Assembly: GCF_001641265.1 (NCBI RefSeq)
Contig: NW_020167525.1
Span: 1,528,501 to 1,592,500 of the forward strand
Source: Pseudogymnoascus destructans
Taxonomy: Eukaryota; Ascomycota; Leotiomycetes; Thelebolales; Thelebolaceae
Reading direction: 5' to 3'
DNA length: 64,000 nt
Position numbers and translations under genes: made by a program
Shown: positions 21,806 through 33,034 of the stretch, piece by piece
Numbering within the stretch: position 1 is the stretch's first letter
Layout of the letters: every line of letters starts with the position of its first letter
Notes under the pieces: generated by a model
Seen by the model: only the letters and a program-made list of their open reading frames with translations
What the model was told of the DNA's origin: nothing
Database searches by the model: none

Positions 21806-22478
21806 GGCGACGTCTGTTGTGCTGGTCACTTACGGTAGCGGAGTCCACTTGTGATGTGAGAATCGGAACGGCGAATAATCTCCCTAGGAGTCGTGCATCG
21901 CATCAATGGGAGTGAGGCTATCGGGGTTGTGAAAGTGTCAGGGAGAGATGTAGAGAGAGCGACTGGGGAATGTCTTTCGTCTCCACTGTAAACGCCTAGC
22001 GCCAGTGCGGGGTTAGCGGGGTTAGCGGGGTAAGTTGGGGATAAGATGGGGAGGATGAGACGCACCTTCACTTATCGACCACCAATGCCGATAATGATGA
22101 TAATGATGAAGAAGCAGAGAAGTTCCAGTTCAGATAGCCCAGCATATGGCAGTCCAGGTTTGGAGAGCGATAGACCGGTATATGGACATTTCGGTAAGGC
22201 AGAACGTATGTGCTGTGATTATTGGGGTGAATTTCGACAGACGCGAGACAACCATACATGATGCAACGGACAGCGGGTGAAAAGCGACAGCAAACTTAGA
22301 CGTGCTGTCCAACGGACTCGAAGAAAACTAACTTAATCTTGGAAAACGAAAACTAAACTTTAGCATGTACTACAGTATTAACTGACTCGGAGCTAGTCAG
22401 AGCCACACAACACAGTATTGGTATCACAACCGCTTCGCTGCACCCCCCTCCCCGATTTCAGCGGCTCGCGCCTGTCCC
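21806..22478. other. Upstream region of the regulator remnant and 3' side of the alcohol oxidase
   Basis: No gene recognised. Holds a GCGGGGTTA 9-bp tandem array at about 22009-22032. Confidence 0.4.
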
Positions 22479-24776
22479 TTATAACTTCGTCCCTGTCTCC
22501 TTCTTCAGCCCCGCCGCAATTCCACGACTCGTGATGTCACTGATCGCCAAATTCGTCACCATGGGATTCACACCGCTCGCCGATGGGAATACACTGGCAT
22601 CCGTTATATACAGCCCCTTGGTGCCCCATACCCTACCCTCCGGATCAACCACTCCATCCGCCTTCTTCGCACTCATCCTATTCGACCCCATCTGATGTGC
22701 GCACGCAAACGTTGCGTTAGGCGGCGAATTACCCACCGCCTCCACATGCGCAATCCACTTCAGGAAGCGTGGGTCCACAATCTCGCACGTCGCATCGCCG
22801 CCGGTCTCATCCACGATGAATGGCCGGATGCCAGGCACGTTGATGTGGATCTCGCGCGCGCCCACTACGAGGAGCATGCGTGACATCTCGATCAGACCCC
22901 TGAGCACGTGGCGACGGTCGAATGCGCTGGGGGTGTACTCGATCTTGGGGCCGTGGAGCACGCGGCCGGGGTCGCGGTCGCGCGTGAGTGAGATGTACGA
23001 GTTCATGTGCGGGTACTTGGCTGCGGTGGTCTTCCAGGAGGTGCCGGAGTCCCAGTTGACCATGGACAGGCAGAGGGAGGGCAGCATGCAGGTTGCCTCG
23101 AGCTTGACGCCGTGGCCGTGGCCGTCAAGGTTCTCAAAGGAGGAGCAGACGGTGGTGAGGATGCCGCCTTCCCAGGGGCGGACTTCTTCCTTGAAGAAGG
23201 CAGAGACAACGTTTACGGGGTGCAAGTAAAGGTGGCGGCCGATTTGATTGTTCTAGAAAGCAGGTTTGTCAGCGCCAATACAAAAAAGGGGCGAAAGGGG
23301 TTGGGGCTTGGGGCTTGGGAACGCACCTTAATCCCGCTGTTCATCAGTATGTGTGGTGAGTAGATCGAGCCGGCTGCGACTATGACTCGCTTTGCCTTGA
23401 CGATAACCTCACGCTTGCCGCCCGCACGCGACGTCCACAGTCCCTTAACACCAACCGCCTTCTTCCCATTCATCAAGACCTTCTCGACTGCCAAGCCCTC
23501 GACAAACTGGGCGCCCGCGCGTGCCGCGTCAGGCAACCAGCACACAGTTGGCCCTTGCTTCTCGGAGCTCGAGCAGCCCATAATACAGTGGCCACAGTAA
23601 TGCTCGTTGCCGGCTGTGTTTTGTGGGACGGCTTTGGCGGTATGTCCCATGCGGCGCGCGCCCTCGAGGAGGACCCTGTTGCCGTGATTGTGGCGGATAT
23701 GCTTGTCGGAGACGCCCATGCGTTCCCAAACGCGGTCGAGGGATTCTTGGAAGGTGGCGGATGTGAAGAGGGGGAGGTTGCGGTCCTCGGCCCACTCTTT
23801 ACGCACGAAGCTTTGGGGCTGCAGCGCGGCGGACCAGTTGACAGTGCCGCCGCCACCGAAGTTGGAGCCGGTTAGGACGTTGATTGAGGAATCTTCGCTC
23901 GGAATTATGCCACCATTCTCGAAGAGGAGGATCATCCCCTCTGCTTCGGTCATTGGGAGCTGCGCGGATGTGTAGTGGTATGCCTTGTCAACGACGAGGA
24001 CAGAGAAGCCGGCCTCGGCGAGGTTCTTAGCTGAGATGCCACCGCCGAGCCCGGAGCCGACGATTACCACGTCAAAATTGAGGATAGCGGGTGTCTGGGA
24101 CTCGGGGAACTGCAGGAACGTGTACTCATACGAGGGGCCGGGCGAGTATTTCAGCGGGATGGCGCTGAATCCTGTGATCGCGGGGAAGAGGCGTGAGGAT
24201 TTGATGTAAATCATCTTCCCAATAGACGTGAAAGTATTGCAGAGAGTACGCATGGCGCTGAGATAGTGCGTGCCCCAGTTCTGGAGGATTGCTGTTCGGG
24301 ACTTAATGTCAAGCTGGTCCAGCGGTGTGGCATAACCGGTGAGGAGGAGCGCTCCTGGGCGGGTGCTGAGAAACAACCATAGTAAGTTCGAGCTCCCAAT
24401 CTGACGGAAACAGGATGGCCTACCTCAGAACCGACAATATTATCATCAGTGACTTCCTCTGATCCTCCCTCGCGTATGACACGAGCTGCCTTGTCAACAA
24501 TCCTTTGAACTCCTCACTCTCGCTCGGCCGCTCGGCCAGGTACGCATCCAGGATTTCTCCCTCCTTATTTCCTACCGCGCGCGCAATTGCTCCATATTCC
24601 TCCTCCGAGATGACCAGCTCGTCAATCGCGCGCGAAGGTGAAGCTGCAGACGCCCTTACGACCCGGGGCACAACGGTGTCCATCAGCGCGAGGAGGATGG
24701 ACCATTGTGCCGACGTGAAAACATCGGCAGGGAGTGGAGGGAGGGGAGTCGAGAGGGGACCAAGGGGGGTGCTCAT
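22479..24776 (-). CDS. Long-chain fatty alcohol oxidase (GMC family)
   Basis: FAD-dependent oxidase turning long-chain alcohols into aldehydes, usually membrane- or peroxisome-associated, in alkane/fatty alcohol use. Exons on the minus strand are 24776-24424, 24365-23327 and 23252-22479, giving 721 aa, close to the family's 700-750. Intron 1 (58 bp) splits a Ser codon; intron 2 (74 bp) is phase 0. Seen: the FAO-specific N-terminal region, the FAD-binding DVVIVGSGLGGGISAKNLAE, GSNFGGGGTVNWSAALQP (GMC signature), a Cys cluster HYCGHCIMGC typical of FAO, VIVAAGSIYSPHILMNSG, and C-terminal CAHQMGSNRM…LYITDASVFPSASGVNPM with the catalytic His region. Start at 24776 chosen; an in-frame Met at 24827 is possible. 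Intact and apparently functional. Confidence 0.9.
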
Positions 24777-25906
24777 GATGGGATTAGAAGCGTTTATACG
24801 CCGTGAACAAAGGATATAAATCTTCAATTAAATGAATTGACAGAGAAGAATAGAAGCAGTCCTGTTGAGGTCTGTATATTGATTGCTTCCCCAGTCTTGC
24901 CCCACACTACACGTGCATCCCGGGGGTTCCCGGCCGGCCCCTCGGAGTCTGAAATGCGGGGAAAGATGCCTGTATTTAGTGCTTTTTGCCTGTGAAATAT
25001 AATAACCACGTGATTAAATAATGTATTTCACATGCTAGTCGCCCACACGAGCGAGTCGCGCAGCCCATTTCATTCCGAAAAAATACGATGCGCACCTGAA
25101 AAATCACTTGCGCAGGTAGGGGGTAGGCCACTTAGCCCAATTAGGAACAATAGCGTAGGCTTTACTATTGTTGTCTAGGGGCGTAGCCTAATTAGGTTAA
25201 GTGGATCCCGCTAGTTTTCCTGTTACTAACGATGTTGAGTAAATAAATGGCTATACGCGCGCACGGGTGTGGATTCACATTTTTAGTGTTGTGGTATATG
25301 TAGTCAGGCTAAGTGGCTCACGCTAGTTTTCCAAATGCCTCAACACTCCGTACAGTACTCGTGCGGCCCCAAAAGTCTGTATACGGTCTGTGCACTCCAG
25401 CCAATTAGAATACTAGAATAATTAGGAAGTGTACGGAGGTTATGTTCATGTGATCGATACATAAGTTTATGCTGTTGTGCACAAGTTCTAGGGTCCCCCT
25501 TAGCTTTCTGGACTTTGTGTGGACATTGGCTAATGCTACTTTTGTCGCTTATTGTCGCTTATTGTCGCTTAAAGTATGAGGTTTTATATGGTGGTTTTTT
25601 TTGTCGTGGTCGACCGACCTATTAGACCAATTTTGCAACTCTGACCTGACCACTTTAGCGTTGACCAAATCCAAAAGGGGCTTGGTACCGACTGACCTTT
25701 GTCTTGGCCACAGGCTTGGCAGCCTCATTTGGACGTCCGACTGCACACCTCTGACCATTACTTGTCAGAGGTGTGCAATTCCGTATATAGTATGCGTAGA
25801 TTAGTCATAGCAATTGTGAACCTCATGTCGTGATACCATTCGTGGTACTATTTGTGAGAAATGTGAGAAATGTGATAAATGTGATAATATTGTACAATAT
25901 ACGACT
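24777..25906. other. Long intergenic region with simple repeats
   Basis: Contains duplicated AAGTGG-TC-CGCTAGTTTTCC segments (about 25199 and 25311), partly palindromic CCACTTAGCC/CCTAATTAGG motifs resembling decayed transposon ends, three tandem TTGTCGCTTA units (25542-25571), several TGACC repeats, a strong hairpin (25742-25777) and GTGAGAAAT/GTGATAAAT repeats just before 25885. No gene seen. Confidence 0.5.
25742..25777. repeat. Perfect 14-bp inverted repeat, 8-nt loop
   Basis: TGCACACCTCTGAC (25742-25755) is the exact reverse complement of GTCAGAGGTGTGCA (25764-25777), with CATTACTT between. A stable hairpin in DNA or in either transcript. Confidence 0.9.
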
Positions 25907-26739
25907 ATGGATACCCAACCCCCCAATCTAAATGATTCTCAGAATACTGAGAATAATCATCAATGCTCCATGAGCATCACTTGGGCAACCCCGGCCCCAA
26001 TCCCATCCATCGAGACAGCGACCCAGTCGCAGTCGCCGTCGCCATGGCCCCCCTCACCCACACCTGGTCCTATGGGCCGCGCCCAATTCTCGCCGGCATC
26101 CTTGTCTATGGCGGCTGAGGACTATGCGACCGCAGCCCTCGCTGTCTCCAATTCCCAGCTCCCAAAACTCCCTCGAGCCCGGCCCCTTGCCCAGCCACAT
26201 CTCACTGACAAGGAGAAGCTGACGGTTATCCGAATTGCTCTTGGCCACAAAGAGCTTTTTGGCAAGGCCACCAACACAGCTTTCTGGAACGTTGTTGCTA
26301 GAGCGTTTATGTTTGTGTCTCAGAAGACACACACAACGCTCTGGCAGGTGGTCAAGGTCCTCATGATCAAGCGGAAGGAATACCTCCTAAACCACAGTAG
26401 CGGCGAGCAAGACAAGACAGACTCTATGTCTGATGCCATTGACGAATGGATCCAGGTCCAAGACGAACGGACGAGAAGAGACGCTGACCGAAAGGCCGCC
26501 CAGGGCGCCGCTGAAGCCGAGACTGAGCAATCGCAGGCATGGCGAGAGTCCAGGTTCCAGACCTGGACCAAAAAAGATGCCCTTGCCGATGGGCAGGCGC
26601 CATCGCCCAGACTGGCAGACGGGTAGGAAACGGATCCGGATCCAGATCCGGATCCAGATTCCGTCGACGACAACGACGACGAAACAGACACTGCCTCAAG
26701 CGTCACACTGAGCAGGACACCAAGTCGTGCTGCCAGCCG
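25907..26739 (+). pseudogene. Unknown protein with acidic tail, nonsense codon and LTR truncation
   Basis: 239 codons open from 25907. The first 70 residues are Pro/Ser-rich, a folded-looking middle follows (LTDKEKLTVIRIALGHKELF … FWNVVARAFMF … WQVVKVLMIKRKEYLL) and then a charged helical stretch. TAG at 26624-26626 interrupts the frame, which continues unchanged as ETDPDPDPDPDSVDDNDDDE and a Ser/Thr-rich tail until the LTR at 26740. TAG is one C-to-T change from CAG. I do not recognise the family; the style recalls proteins carried by fungal repeats. Confidence 0.5.
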
Positions 26740-27636
26740 TGTCATACTGACATTCGTTGCACTCAGTTTGCTATCAAACTCAAGATCAAACTTAGAAATC
26801 TCCTCCTCAAACCTACAAGTCACTATACATATTTTGGCTTGTCACACCAACAACAAGAGCAATACTACTCAATGATTGCTACAACCCTCTATGATTCATT
26901 ACACGTCATTGCTACTTAGTTACTGGGCCGATATGACCACATAGCATATCTCTACAACCCTCTATGATTCATTACATGACATCACTCCTTAGTTACTGGG
27001 CTAATACTACACATGACATATCTCTATCAACTAGAGGCCTAGAAACATAAACGATAGCTCCAAAAGCTTCTACAACCATCTATGATTCATTACACGTCAT
27101 CACTCCTTAGTTACCCACAAGATTGGTTAAGTTATGACATAATCTGTCTATAGGGGTACTCTGACCTTGTACCTCCTTTTACTTCCTATTGGCTAGGAAC
27201 CTAGCTGATGGTTCTATGGGATTCTCTTATGTCGACTACAGTTACCAAGCCTGGTTAGTCATGGAAAGTCTTGGAAAATGAGAGAACTACACTCCTTTAG
27301 CATAAATAGGATTGCCCTTTCCTTAAGAAAGGGCAAGCAGACAATACAGTCACATACTTCTACGTCTTTTCCAAGCTTCCAAGCATTGATCTTGTTACTC
27401 ATTGTTTCTGAAAAGTCAGTGAGGTGCTAACCTCTGACTTATCCCTGAGTTCTCAGACTCAACATTTGTTACAACTTGTCTAAACCACTCCACTATATCA
27501 TACATCTGATTGCTGCATTGTGGAATAGTCTAAGCTATGACCCTTTGGCTCTTTTTCTAAGACAGTGTGTTGTCTTAGGAAAATCATCCCTTCCTTGGGT
27601 GGCTAGATTCTCACATCTGGTGCACCCACCATTACA
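26740..27636 (+). mobile_element. LTR-A copy without target duplication
   Basis: 897-bp LTR with the family ends (TGTCATACTGACATTCG … CCACCATTACA). It lacks the AAATCGACTAT stretch present in the 18.9-kb copy. Flanks differ (AGCCG left, GGAGG right), and two unrelated broken coding sequences abut it, so the junction probably formed by recombination between two insertions. Confidence 0.85.
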
Positions 27637-28040
27637 GGAGGTTAACGTCTCCTTTTTTACAGCAGCTCTCATACTGCTTATCCTGCGTAGCCTCCTCCAC
27701 CCAGTGTAGCGCAGTGCAATATTCACACTCATGGTTAAGCTGTCCAAGGTCGTGCGGGGCAGCCATAACAAATCGAGAGAGAAAGCCAGGCGGCTTAGGC
27801 TGGCGAGGTGCAAGAGGCTCCTCAGTAGGGGTAGACTGCATACGGTGTGGAGTAATAGGGCGAAGTGGTATGGGGATTGGAGGCTGACGGCGAGGGCGAC
27901 TGCGGCCGCGCCGTTGCAGAGGGGCGTCCGTAGGAGGCTGTGGGCGGGCCGTAAGCTGGTAGTCACTAAGTAGGGCATCCATAGGAGGCTATAGACAGTC
28001 CGTAAGCTGGTATTCACTAAGTATAAAGGGAAGTACTGCC
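27637..28040 (-). pseudogene. Helitron replicase N-terminal fragment
   Basis: The minus-strand frame contains LGQLNHECEYCTALHWVEEA … YESCCKKGDVNL, the zinc-finger region found just upstream of the Rep domain in fungal Helitron helicases. It is preceded by two 51-bp tandem units coding similar 17-residue repeats (…YQLT…PP.DA.); the first unit has TAG where the second has CAG. The frame is cut by the LTR at 27636, so the Rep and helicase domains are absent. Confidence 0.65.
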
Positions 28041-28608
28041 GTAGGTGGTGTTGTCCTACCATGGGCCTGTATCCTATGGCGAGAATTCTGGGAGGTAGAT
28101 CATAGAGAGCACATTGCGTACCGGCGACCTAGGCAATTCGTACGGAACAGCGACGACTCCCAGTACGCATGGCAGTGGGAACACCGAATTGGAGGGGAGG
28201 AACTCATAAGACCTATATCAAAGGCAGAGTCTACAGCTAGCTTTAGGAGGTAGAGCTATATACATTAATAGTTACGGGTGCAGACAGGGGCTACGGATGG
28301 CAGGTACAGACCATAGAACAGTGGATCCTAGGGTGAAAACTGTGCACCTTAAGCCTAGAGAAGTAATAAGCGGGTCTATATATGCCCTAACCAATCATGA
28401 ATCTTGCCATTTTGTAGCCAATCAATCCTGCAGGGGGTAGCCAAAATGTATTATAATATAGACGAGTATTGTGCACCGGCGCCGTAGGCGCCAGTTTGTA
28501 ACTCTGCCTGCAGTAAGTGGTCATGTGATTTGGTGTTACATCACGTGATCTATGACATGTAACCCCTCCACAGTTTCACTTTCCTATAAGTTAACAACAA
28601 CAGTGAAG
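28041..28608. other. Non-coding region upstream of the acidic gene
   Basis: Contains one copy (about 28332-28460) of a diverged 115-bp direct repeat whose partner lies at about 31716-31845, with CCAAT motifs, and a GGCGCC-GTA-GGCGCC palindrome near 28482. Likely promoter of the gene starting at 28609. Confidence 0.45.
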
Positions 28609-29729
28609 ATGTCCGCCCCTGCCCCCACCACTGAGGCTTCTGGCCTCAATGAGGCTCCTCGTGGTAAGTAAACCCCTTTCCTTTTGTTATTTGAATTGAT
28701 TACTGTATGCTAACTTGTGAATAGAAGAAGAAGCTCCTGCTTCCCGCTCCCGCTACCATGACCACCACCACGATGACCCTGACTGTAATGGTGGGTGCAC
28801 CAGATGTGAGAATCTAGCCACCCAAGGAAGGGATGAATTTACTAAGACAACACACTGTCTTAGAAAACAGAGCCAAAGGGTCGTAGCTTAGATTATTCCA
28901 CAACGCAGCAATCAGGTGTGTGATGTAGTGAAGTGGTTCAGACAAGTTGCAACAAATGTTGAGTCTGGGAACTCAGGGGTAAGTCAGAGGTTAACACCTC
29001 ACTGACTTTTCAGAAACAAGGAGTAACAAGATGAATGCTTGGAAGCTTGGAAAAGACGTGGAAGTATGTGATAGTCGATTTACTGTATTGTCTGCTTGCC
29101 CTTTCTTAAGGAAAGGGCAATCCTATTTATGCTAAAGGAATGTAGTTCTCTCATTTTCCAAGACTTTCCATGACTTACCAGGCTTGGTAACTGTAGTTGA
29201 CGTAAGAGAATCCCATAGAACCATCTCTTAGGTTCGTAGCCTATAGGAAGTAAAAGGAAGTCCAAGGTCAGAGTACCCCTATAGACAAATTATGTCATAG
29301 ACAAATTATGTCATAACTTAACCAATCTTGTGGGTAACTAAAGAGCGATAACATGTAATGAATTATAGAGGTTTGTAGGAGCTTTTAGAGCTATCGTTCA
29401 TGCTCCTAGGCCTCTAGTTGGTAGAGATATGTCATGTGGTAGTATGAGTGATGTCATGTAATGAATCATAGAGGGTTGTAGAGATATGCTATGTGATAAT
29501 ATCGGCCCAGTAACTAAGGAGCGATGACGTGTAATGAATCATAGATGGTTGTAGCAATCGTTGAGTAGTATTGCTCTTGTTGTTGGTGTGATAAGCCAAA
29601 ATATGTATAGTGACTTGTAGGTTTTGAGGAGGAGATTTCCAAGTTTGCTCTTGAGTTTGATAGCAAACTGAGTGCAACGAATGTCAGTATGACACTGACC
29701 CTAACTCCGACGACTCTGAATCTGCCTAG
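28609..29729 (+). pseudogene. Small acidic protein gene split by a solo LTR
   Basis: Exon 1 is 28609-28663 (MSAPAPTTEASGLNEAPR). A 61-bp GTAAGT..CTAAC..TAG intron follows, then exon 2 from 28725 (EEEAPASRSRYHDHHHDD…). The LTR-A at 28784 interrupts it, with CTGAC duplicated. Without the insertion, exon 2 reads on in frame as DPNSDDSESA and stops at 29729. It may be the 5' end of the DUF3716-type gene immediately downstream, but I could not find a phase-correct splice linking them. Confidence 0.6.
28784..29694 (-). mobile_element. Solo LTR, LTR-A family, 5-bp duplication CTGAC
   Basis: 911-bp minus-strand LTR flanked by CTGAC at 28779-28783 and 29695-29699. It sits inside an exon of a small acidic gene. 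Confidence 0.92.
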
Positions 29730-29811
29730 GGCTGGCACTGCACCAACAGCCAATGATAAGTAACACCCCTCCCCCCTCCGATTGATAGATTGATACTAAC
29801 GACTGGATAGA

Positions 29812-30836
29812 TGAGCCTACTGGCGCCTCTCCGCTGGCCCTGACCTTCCCCGCAACCTCCAACATGGCCGCGTCTGTGCCTCCTGGCCCGCGTGCCTCCT
29901 CAGCGAGCGAATCTGTGGTGGTCCCATCCCCCGCAATGCCCACATGCCCGGCTACGGCCATAAGTAAGTAACACCATTCCCCCGTCCGTAAACCATCTGT
30001 AAACTGTGTAGATTGATACTAACAGTAAGTATAGGTCGCCCGCAGGGCCTGGTGGTCGACTCCCTGACTCCCAGCCAGCAGATGGCACTGCAGCTGCTGC
30101 GCTCTGGCCTCCTAGAGGAACCCTGTCACTCCCGCGCCCTCGCAGCTGTCCTCACCCTCCCTGACGCCCGCCACTTGGAATTTCGCGCCCTCGACTCGTC
30201 CGGCCCGCCGAACCTCGTGAGGATGCAGAACCTCGAGGCGGCCATAGGGTTTACAGTTGGCGAGCTTGTCCAGCCACCATGTACCGACTACGTGGCCGGA
30301 TATGGCCAGTTTGCGGGGTGTGTCCGGGTGGAGGGACTCCTCCATGAGAGCTGCACCAACTGCCACTTCGGTGGCGAAGGCGCGCGCTGCTCGCTCGATG
30401 GTAAGTTTTCTCTCTCCCTCTTGTTTTGGTTTCTGTACTAACATGGATGGAGTAGCTTCTGCGGTCCCATCGGCGCCCGGTACGGGTAGTCCTTCAGGAC
30501 GTTTCAGTAAGTCCCCTCCCTCCCTTGTTGTTTGCAGTCCGTAACTAACTTGTAGAAGGTCTACGTGCTCAGCACCCTGCTGCGTCAGCCGCCTCATGCA
30601 CCACCGAGGCGCTTACAGGTGGGGTGGGCCGTGGCCTAAAGCGGCCCCCCCAGCTAAAAGATACGCGCCCGTCCCGCCATGCCCGAACGTCATCACCCGC
30701 TCGCGCTGCTGCCTCCCGCGCACCTCCCACCCACCGCCCTGATGACCCCTGCTATGTTGGGAATGAGGAGCACCCCACCCACACCTGTTACGATGGTCAC
30801 GGAGGTCAAAAGCCAGTCCGGAAAATAATAAGCTAG
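29812..30836 (+). CDS. DUF3716-type zinc-binding protein (5' end uncertain)
   Basis: Exons about 29812-29963, 30035-30400, 30456-30506 and 30556-30836. All three introns between them have GTAAGT donors and ACTAAC branch points, and phases agree. The second exon holds the Cys pattern PPC … AGC … CTNCHFGGEGARCSL of DUF3716, a fungal domain of unknown function frequent in repeat-rich regions. The tail is basic and Pro/Ser-rich and ends GHGGQKPVRKIIS. The first exon enters in phase 2 without its own Met, so an upstream exon (possibly 28609 onward) is missing or disrupted. Role unknown; the Cys spacing suggests metal binding. Confidence 0.6.
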
Positions 30837-31480
30837 ATTGAATCTAAAGAGAGAAGAAGAAGAAGAAGGAAGGAAGGTGAGGCTATTCCTCATAATATAC
30901 AGTTGTCCGCTTAGCGGTTGTAGCCTTGGTGGCTAAGGCTGCACCCGTAACAACCGTAACAACCATAACAACTGTAACAACTGTAACAACCGAACAACCG
31001 TAACAACTGTAACAACCGTAACAAGCTGTAAGCTATAATCGTAACAACACCCTCCATGCCTGGATCCATCGTTTCCGGGCTGCAAGCCCAGCCTCCCGTA
31101 GGAGGCTCTGCCTAGGGCACACCCTTGCTGGGGTGGCGATGGATTTCGTCACCTCTACTGAGGCTGCCTCTCGCGGGACCTTCTATACAGAGGTTGTGGC
31201 AGGGCTAAGGCCGGAGGAGGAGGAGGAGGATGGAGAGGGAGAGGAAGGGGAGGAGCGTGAGGAGGAGGCCTAAGGGCTGTATATTTATGTAAAGTAGTGT
31301 AGAATAGTAAATGACACGCCTACGGGCAATGAACCTTGTTTTATTTCTTGTAAAAATGTGATTAAAGTAACTCGTAGATGATTACGGATGTTTACGGATG
31401 AAATCTAAACCTGCAAACGCCCGTAACCACCCATAAATAGAGTTAAGGTAAGCAGTAGAATAGTAGTATAGATAGTATTT
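30837..31480. other. Minisatellite and flanking non-coding region
   Basis: Has a GAA-rich purine tract (30847-30880), the 9-bp minisatellite, a hairpin AGCCTCC-CGTA-GGAGGCT near 31090 and a 44-codon frame at 31139-31273 ending in a Glu-rich tail (MDFVTSTEAASRGTFYTEVV…) with no recognised relatives. Confidence 0.4.
30945..31050. repeat. 9-bp minisatellite (YGTAACAAC)n
   Basis: About nine imperfect units of CGTAACAAC / TGTAACAAC, with one unit shortened by two bases. Confidence 0.85.
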
Positions 31481-31735
31481 CTAATTAATATCACATAATA
31501 CCTCTGGATATACAACGTTTGGTATAGTGTTATCGTCACCTTCTGGAAGTAGAACGTGTAAGCCAGCTACGGATGACGTCCGCGACATTGCAACATAGAA
31601 TTGCCCATGACTAAACATAGCTGCCCATAGATCAACACCTACATGCTTAAACGACTGGCCTTGAGACTTATTAATAGTCATAGCAAAGCATAAGCAGACA
31701 GGAAATTGTTTACGGGAAAACTCTATGTGCTAAGC
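31481..31735 (-). pseudogene. Helitron helicase C-terminal fragment
   Basis: The frame reads EFSRKQFPVCLCFAMTINKS, GQSFKHVGVDL and FSHGQFYVAMSRTSSVAGLH, the last motifs of the PIF1-type helicase of Helitrons (…TINKSQGQS… and …YVAMSR…), then stops at 31481. Everything upstream of the FSRKQFPV block is absent. Confidence 0.8.
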
Positions 31736-31851
31736 CTATAGAAGTAGGAAGTGGGGCTAGAACCTAACATAGCCAATCCTGAATTTTGACAAATGATAGC
31801 CAATCAATTGGTCTTGGCCTTTTATAATGTAGTATAGTATAGAATACTACC

Positions 31852-32233
31852 TGTTGGGGGAAACGGACATTCCCGTGGGATACGGTGGACTTTTACGCCC
31901 AAAATGACAGGTTTTCCGCAGGGAACTGTCCAGCAGCTTCCTGGTTGGCTCACGAGTTAGACAGTGGCGCGCCAGGCTATTGAAAGCCACCGACTGAGCT
32001 CAGCTAAAGCCCAGAGAGCTCAGCTCGTCAGGGTCTTGGGGGTTTCCCCAGGCCTACAAATAGCGTACGTAGGCCCGTAGATTAGGTTGTAATTCAATTG
32101 ATTATATTATACTATTTTACTGTACTCTACTGTGAAGCTTCTGCTCCGTTGCCCGAAGAGACTGATTACGGTTGTCGGAGATTACCACACAAATTCGTGT
32201 GTAGTTCCCCATATTCCGCAATTACGTCCAACA
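31852..32233 (+). mobile_element. Copia-type solo LTR
   Basis: 382 bp beginning TGTTGGGGGAAACGG and ending ATTACGTCCAACA, i.e. TGTTGG..CCAACA inverted ends typical of Ty1/copia LTRs. A related copy is at 50331-50754. No clear 5-bp duplication (CTACC / ACACC). Lies about 215 bp upstream of the chromodomain gene. Confidence 0.75.
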
Positions 32234-32449
32234 ACACCGACGATTATACATGAATATGTGTTGCAATGGCCAATTTAAGCGAGCTTAGCCGCCTTCATAT
32301 GTTATAACCACATACCTTTTACTCTCTTTCCTTTAACAACAACTTTCAAAAAACAACAACTTGAGGTCAAGTTGGTTGAGTAATTAACTGCACTTACTAT
32401 TGAAAAGGAAGCTGTCGGTGTCTTGAAAAGCCTATACGCCATCCTCACA

Positions 32450-33034
32450 ATGGTGGGCCCAGTGAGGTCCAGGCGTAGAGCGCAGAGGTTGACTACAACA
32501 TATGGCTACAGACGAGCCTTGAAAGATATCCGTCAGCCCGGAAAAAGATCAGTTAGTGAAGTCATAACGTTCATATAATGTTCCGCATACTTATACCCCG
32601 CTAGACTCCTGAGGATAGAAAGGGATACAAGAAGCTACTCGAAGAACTTCGTCAACGTGAGGACAACCTCACCAAGGTGAAGCCAGTAAGTTGCAATTAA
32701 ACCCATAACACGCGTTTATATTTCAAGTTTTTCGGCCTAATGCAGTGTTGCTTCCCAGGGAAAGCAGAATGGGAAAAATGACCCTGCAGAGGATGAAGAA
32801 TATGAAGTCGAGAGAGTCCTTGATTCTCGCGTCAGCAACGGGGAGCTCAAATTTTACGTCTTGTGGAAGGGATTTTCGATGGAGGAGGCTACATGGGAAC
32901 AGCGTTCGAACTTAGAGAATTCGACGGAAGCTATTGATGAATATTTCCGTGCCCATCCTGGCAACCCTGGCGGACCCCAGTCATACAATCGTTTCGGCGG
33001 TCGATCTCTGAGGGCGATTGAGAAAGCAACATAG
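32450..33034 (+). CDS. Small chromodomain protein
   Basis: Exons 32450-32551, 32605-32685 and 32759-33034 encode 152 aa; both introns (53 and 73 bp) are phase 0. The N-terminus is very basic (MVGPVRSRRRAQRLTTTYGY), a short helical exon follows, then an acidic lead-in and one chromodomain at about residues 75-125 (EYEVERVLDSRV … FYVLWKGF … ATWEQRSNL). The aromatic-cage positions Y, W and the following acidic/aromatic residue are present. Chromodomains bind methylated histone tails. No chromoshadow domain, so it is not a complete HP1. It could be a cellular gene or a domesticated retrotransposon chromodomain; the spliced structure favours a cellular gene. Confidence 0.7.
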
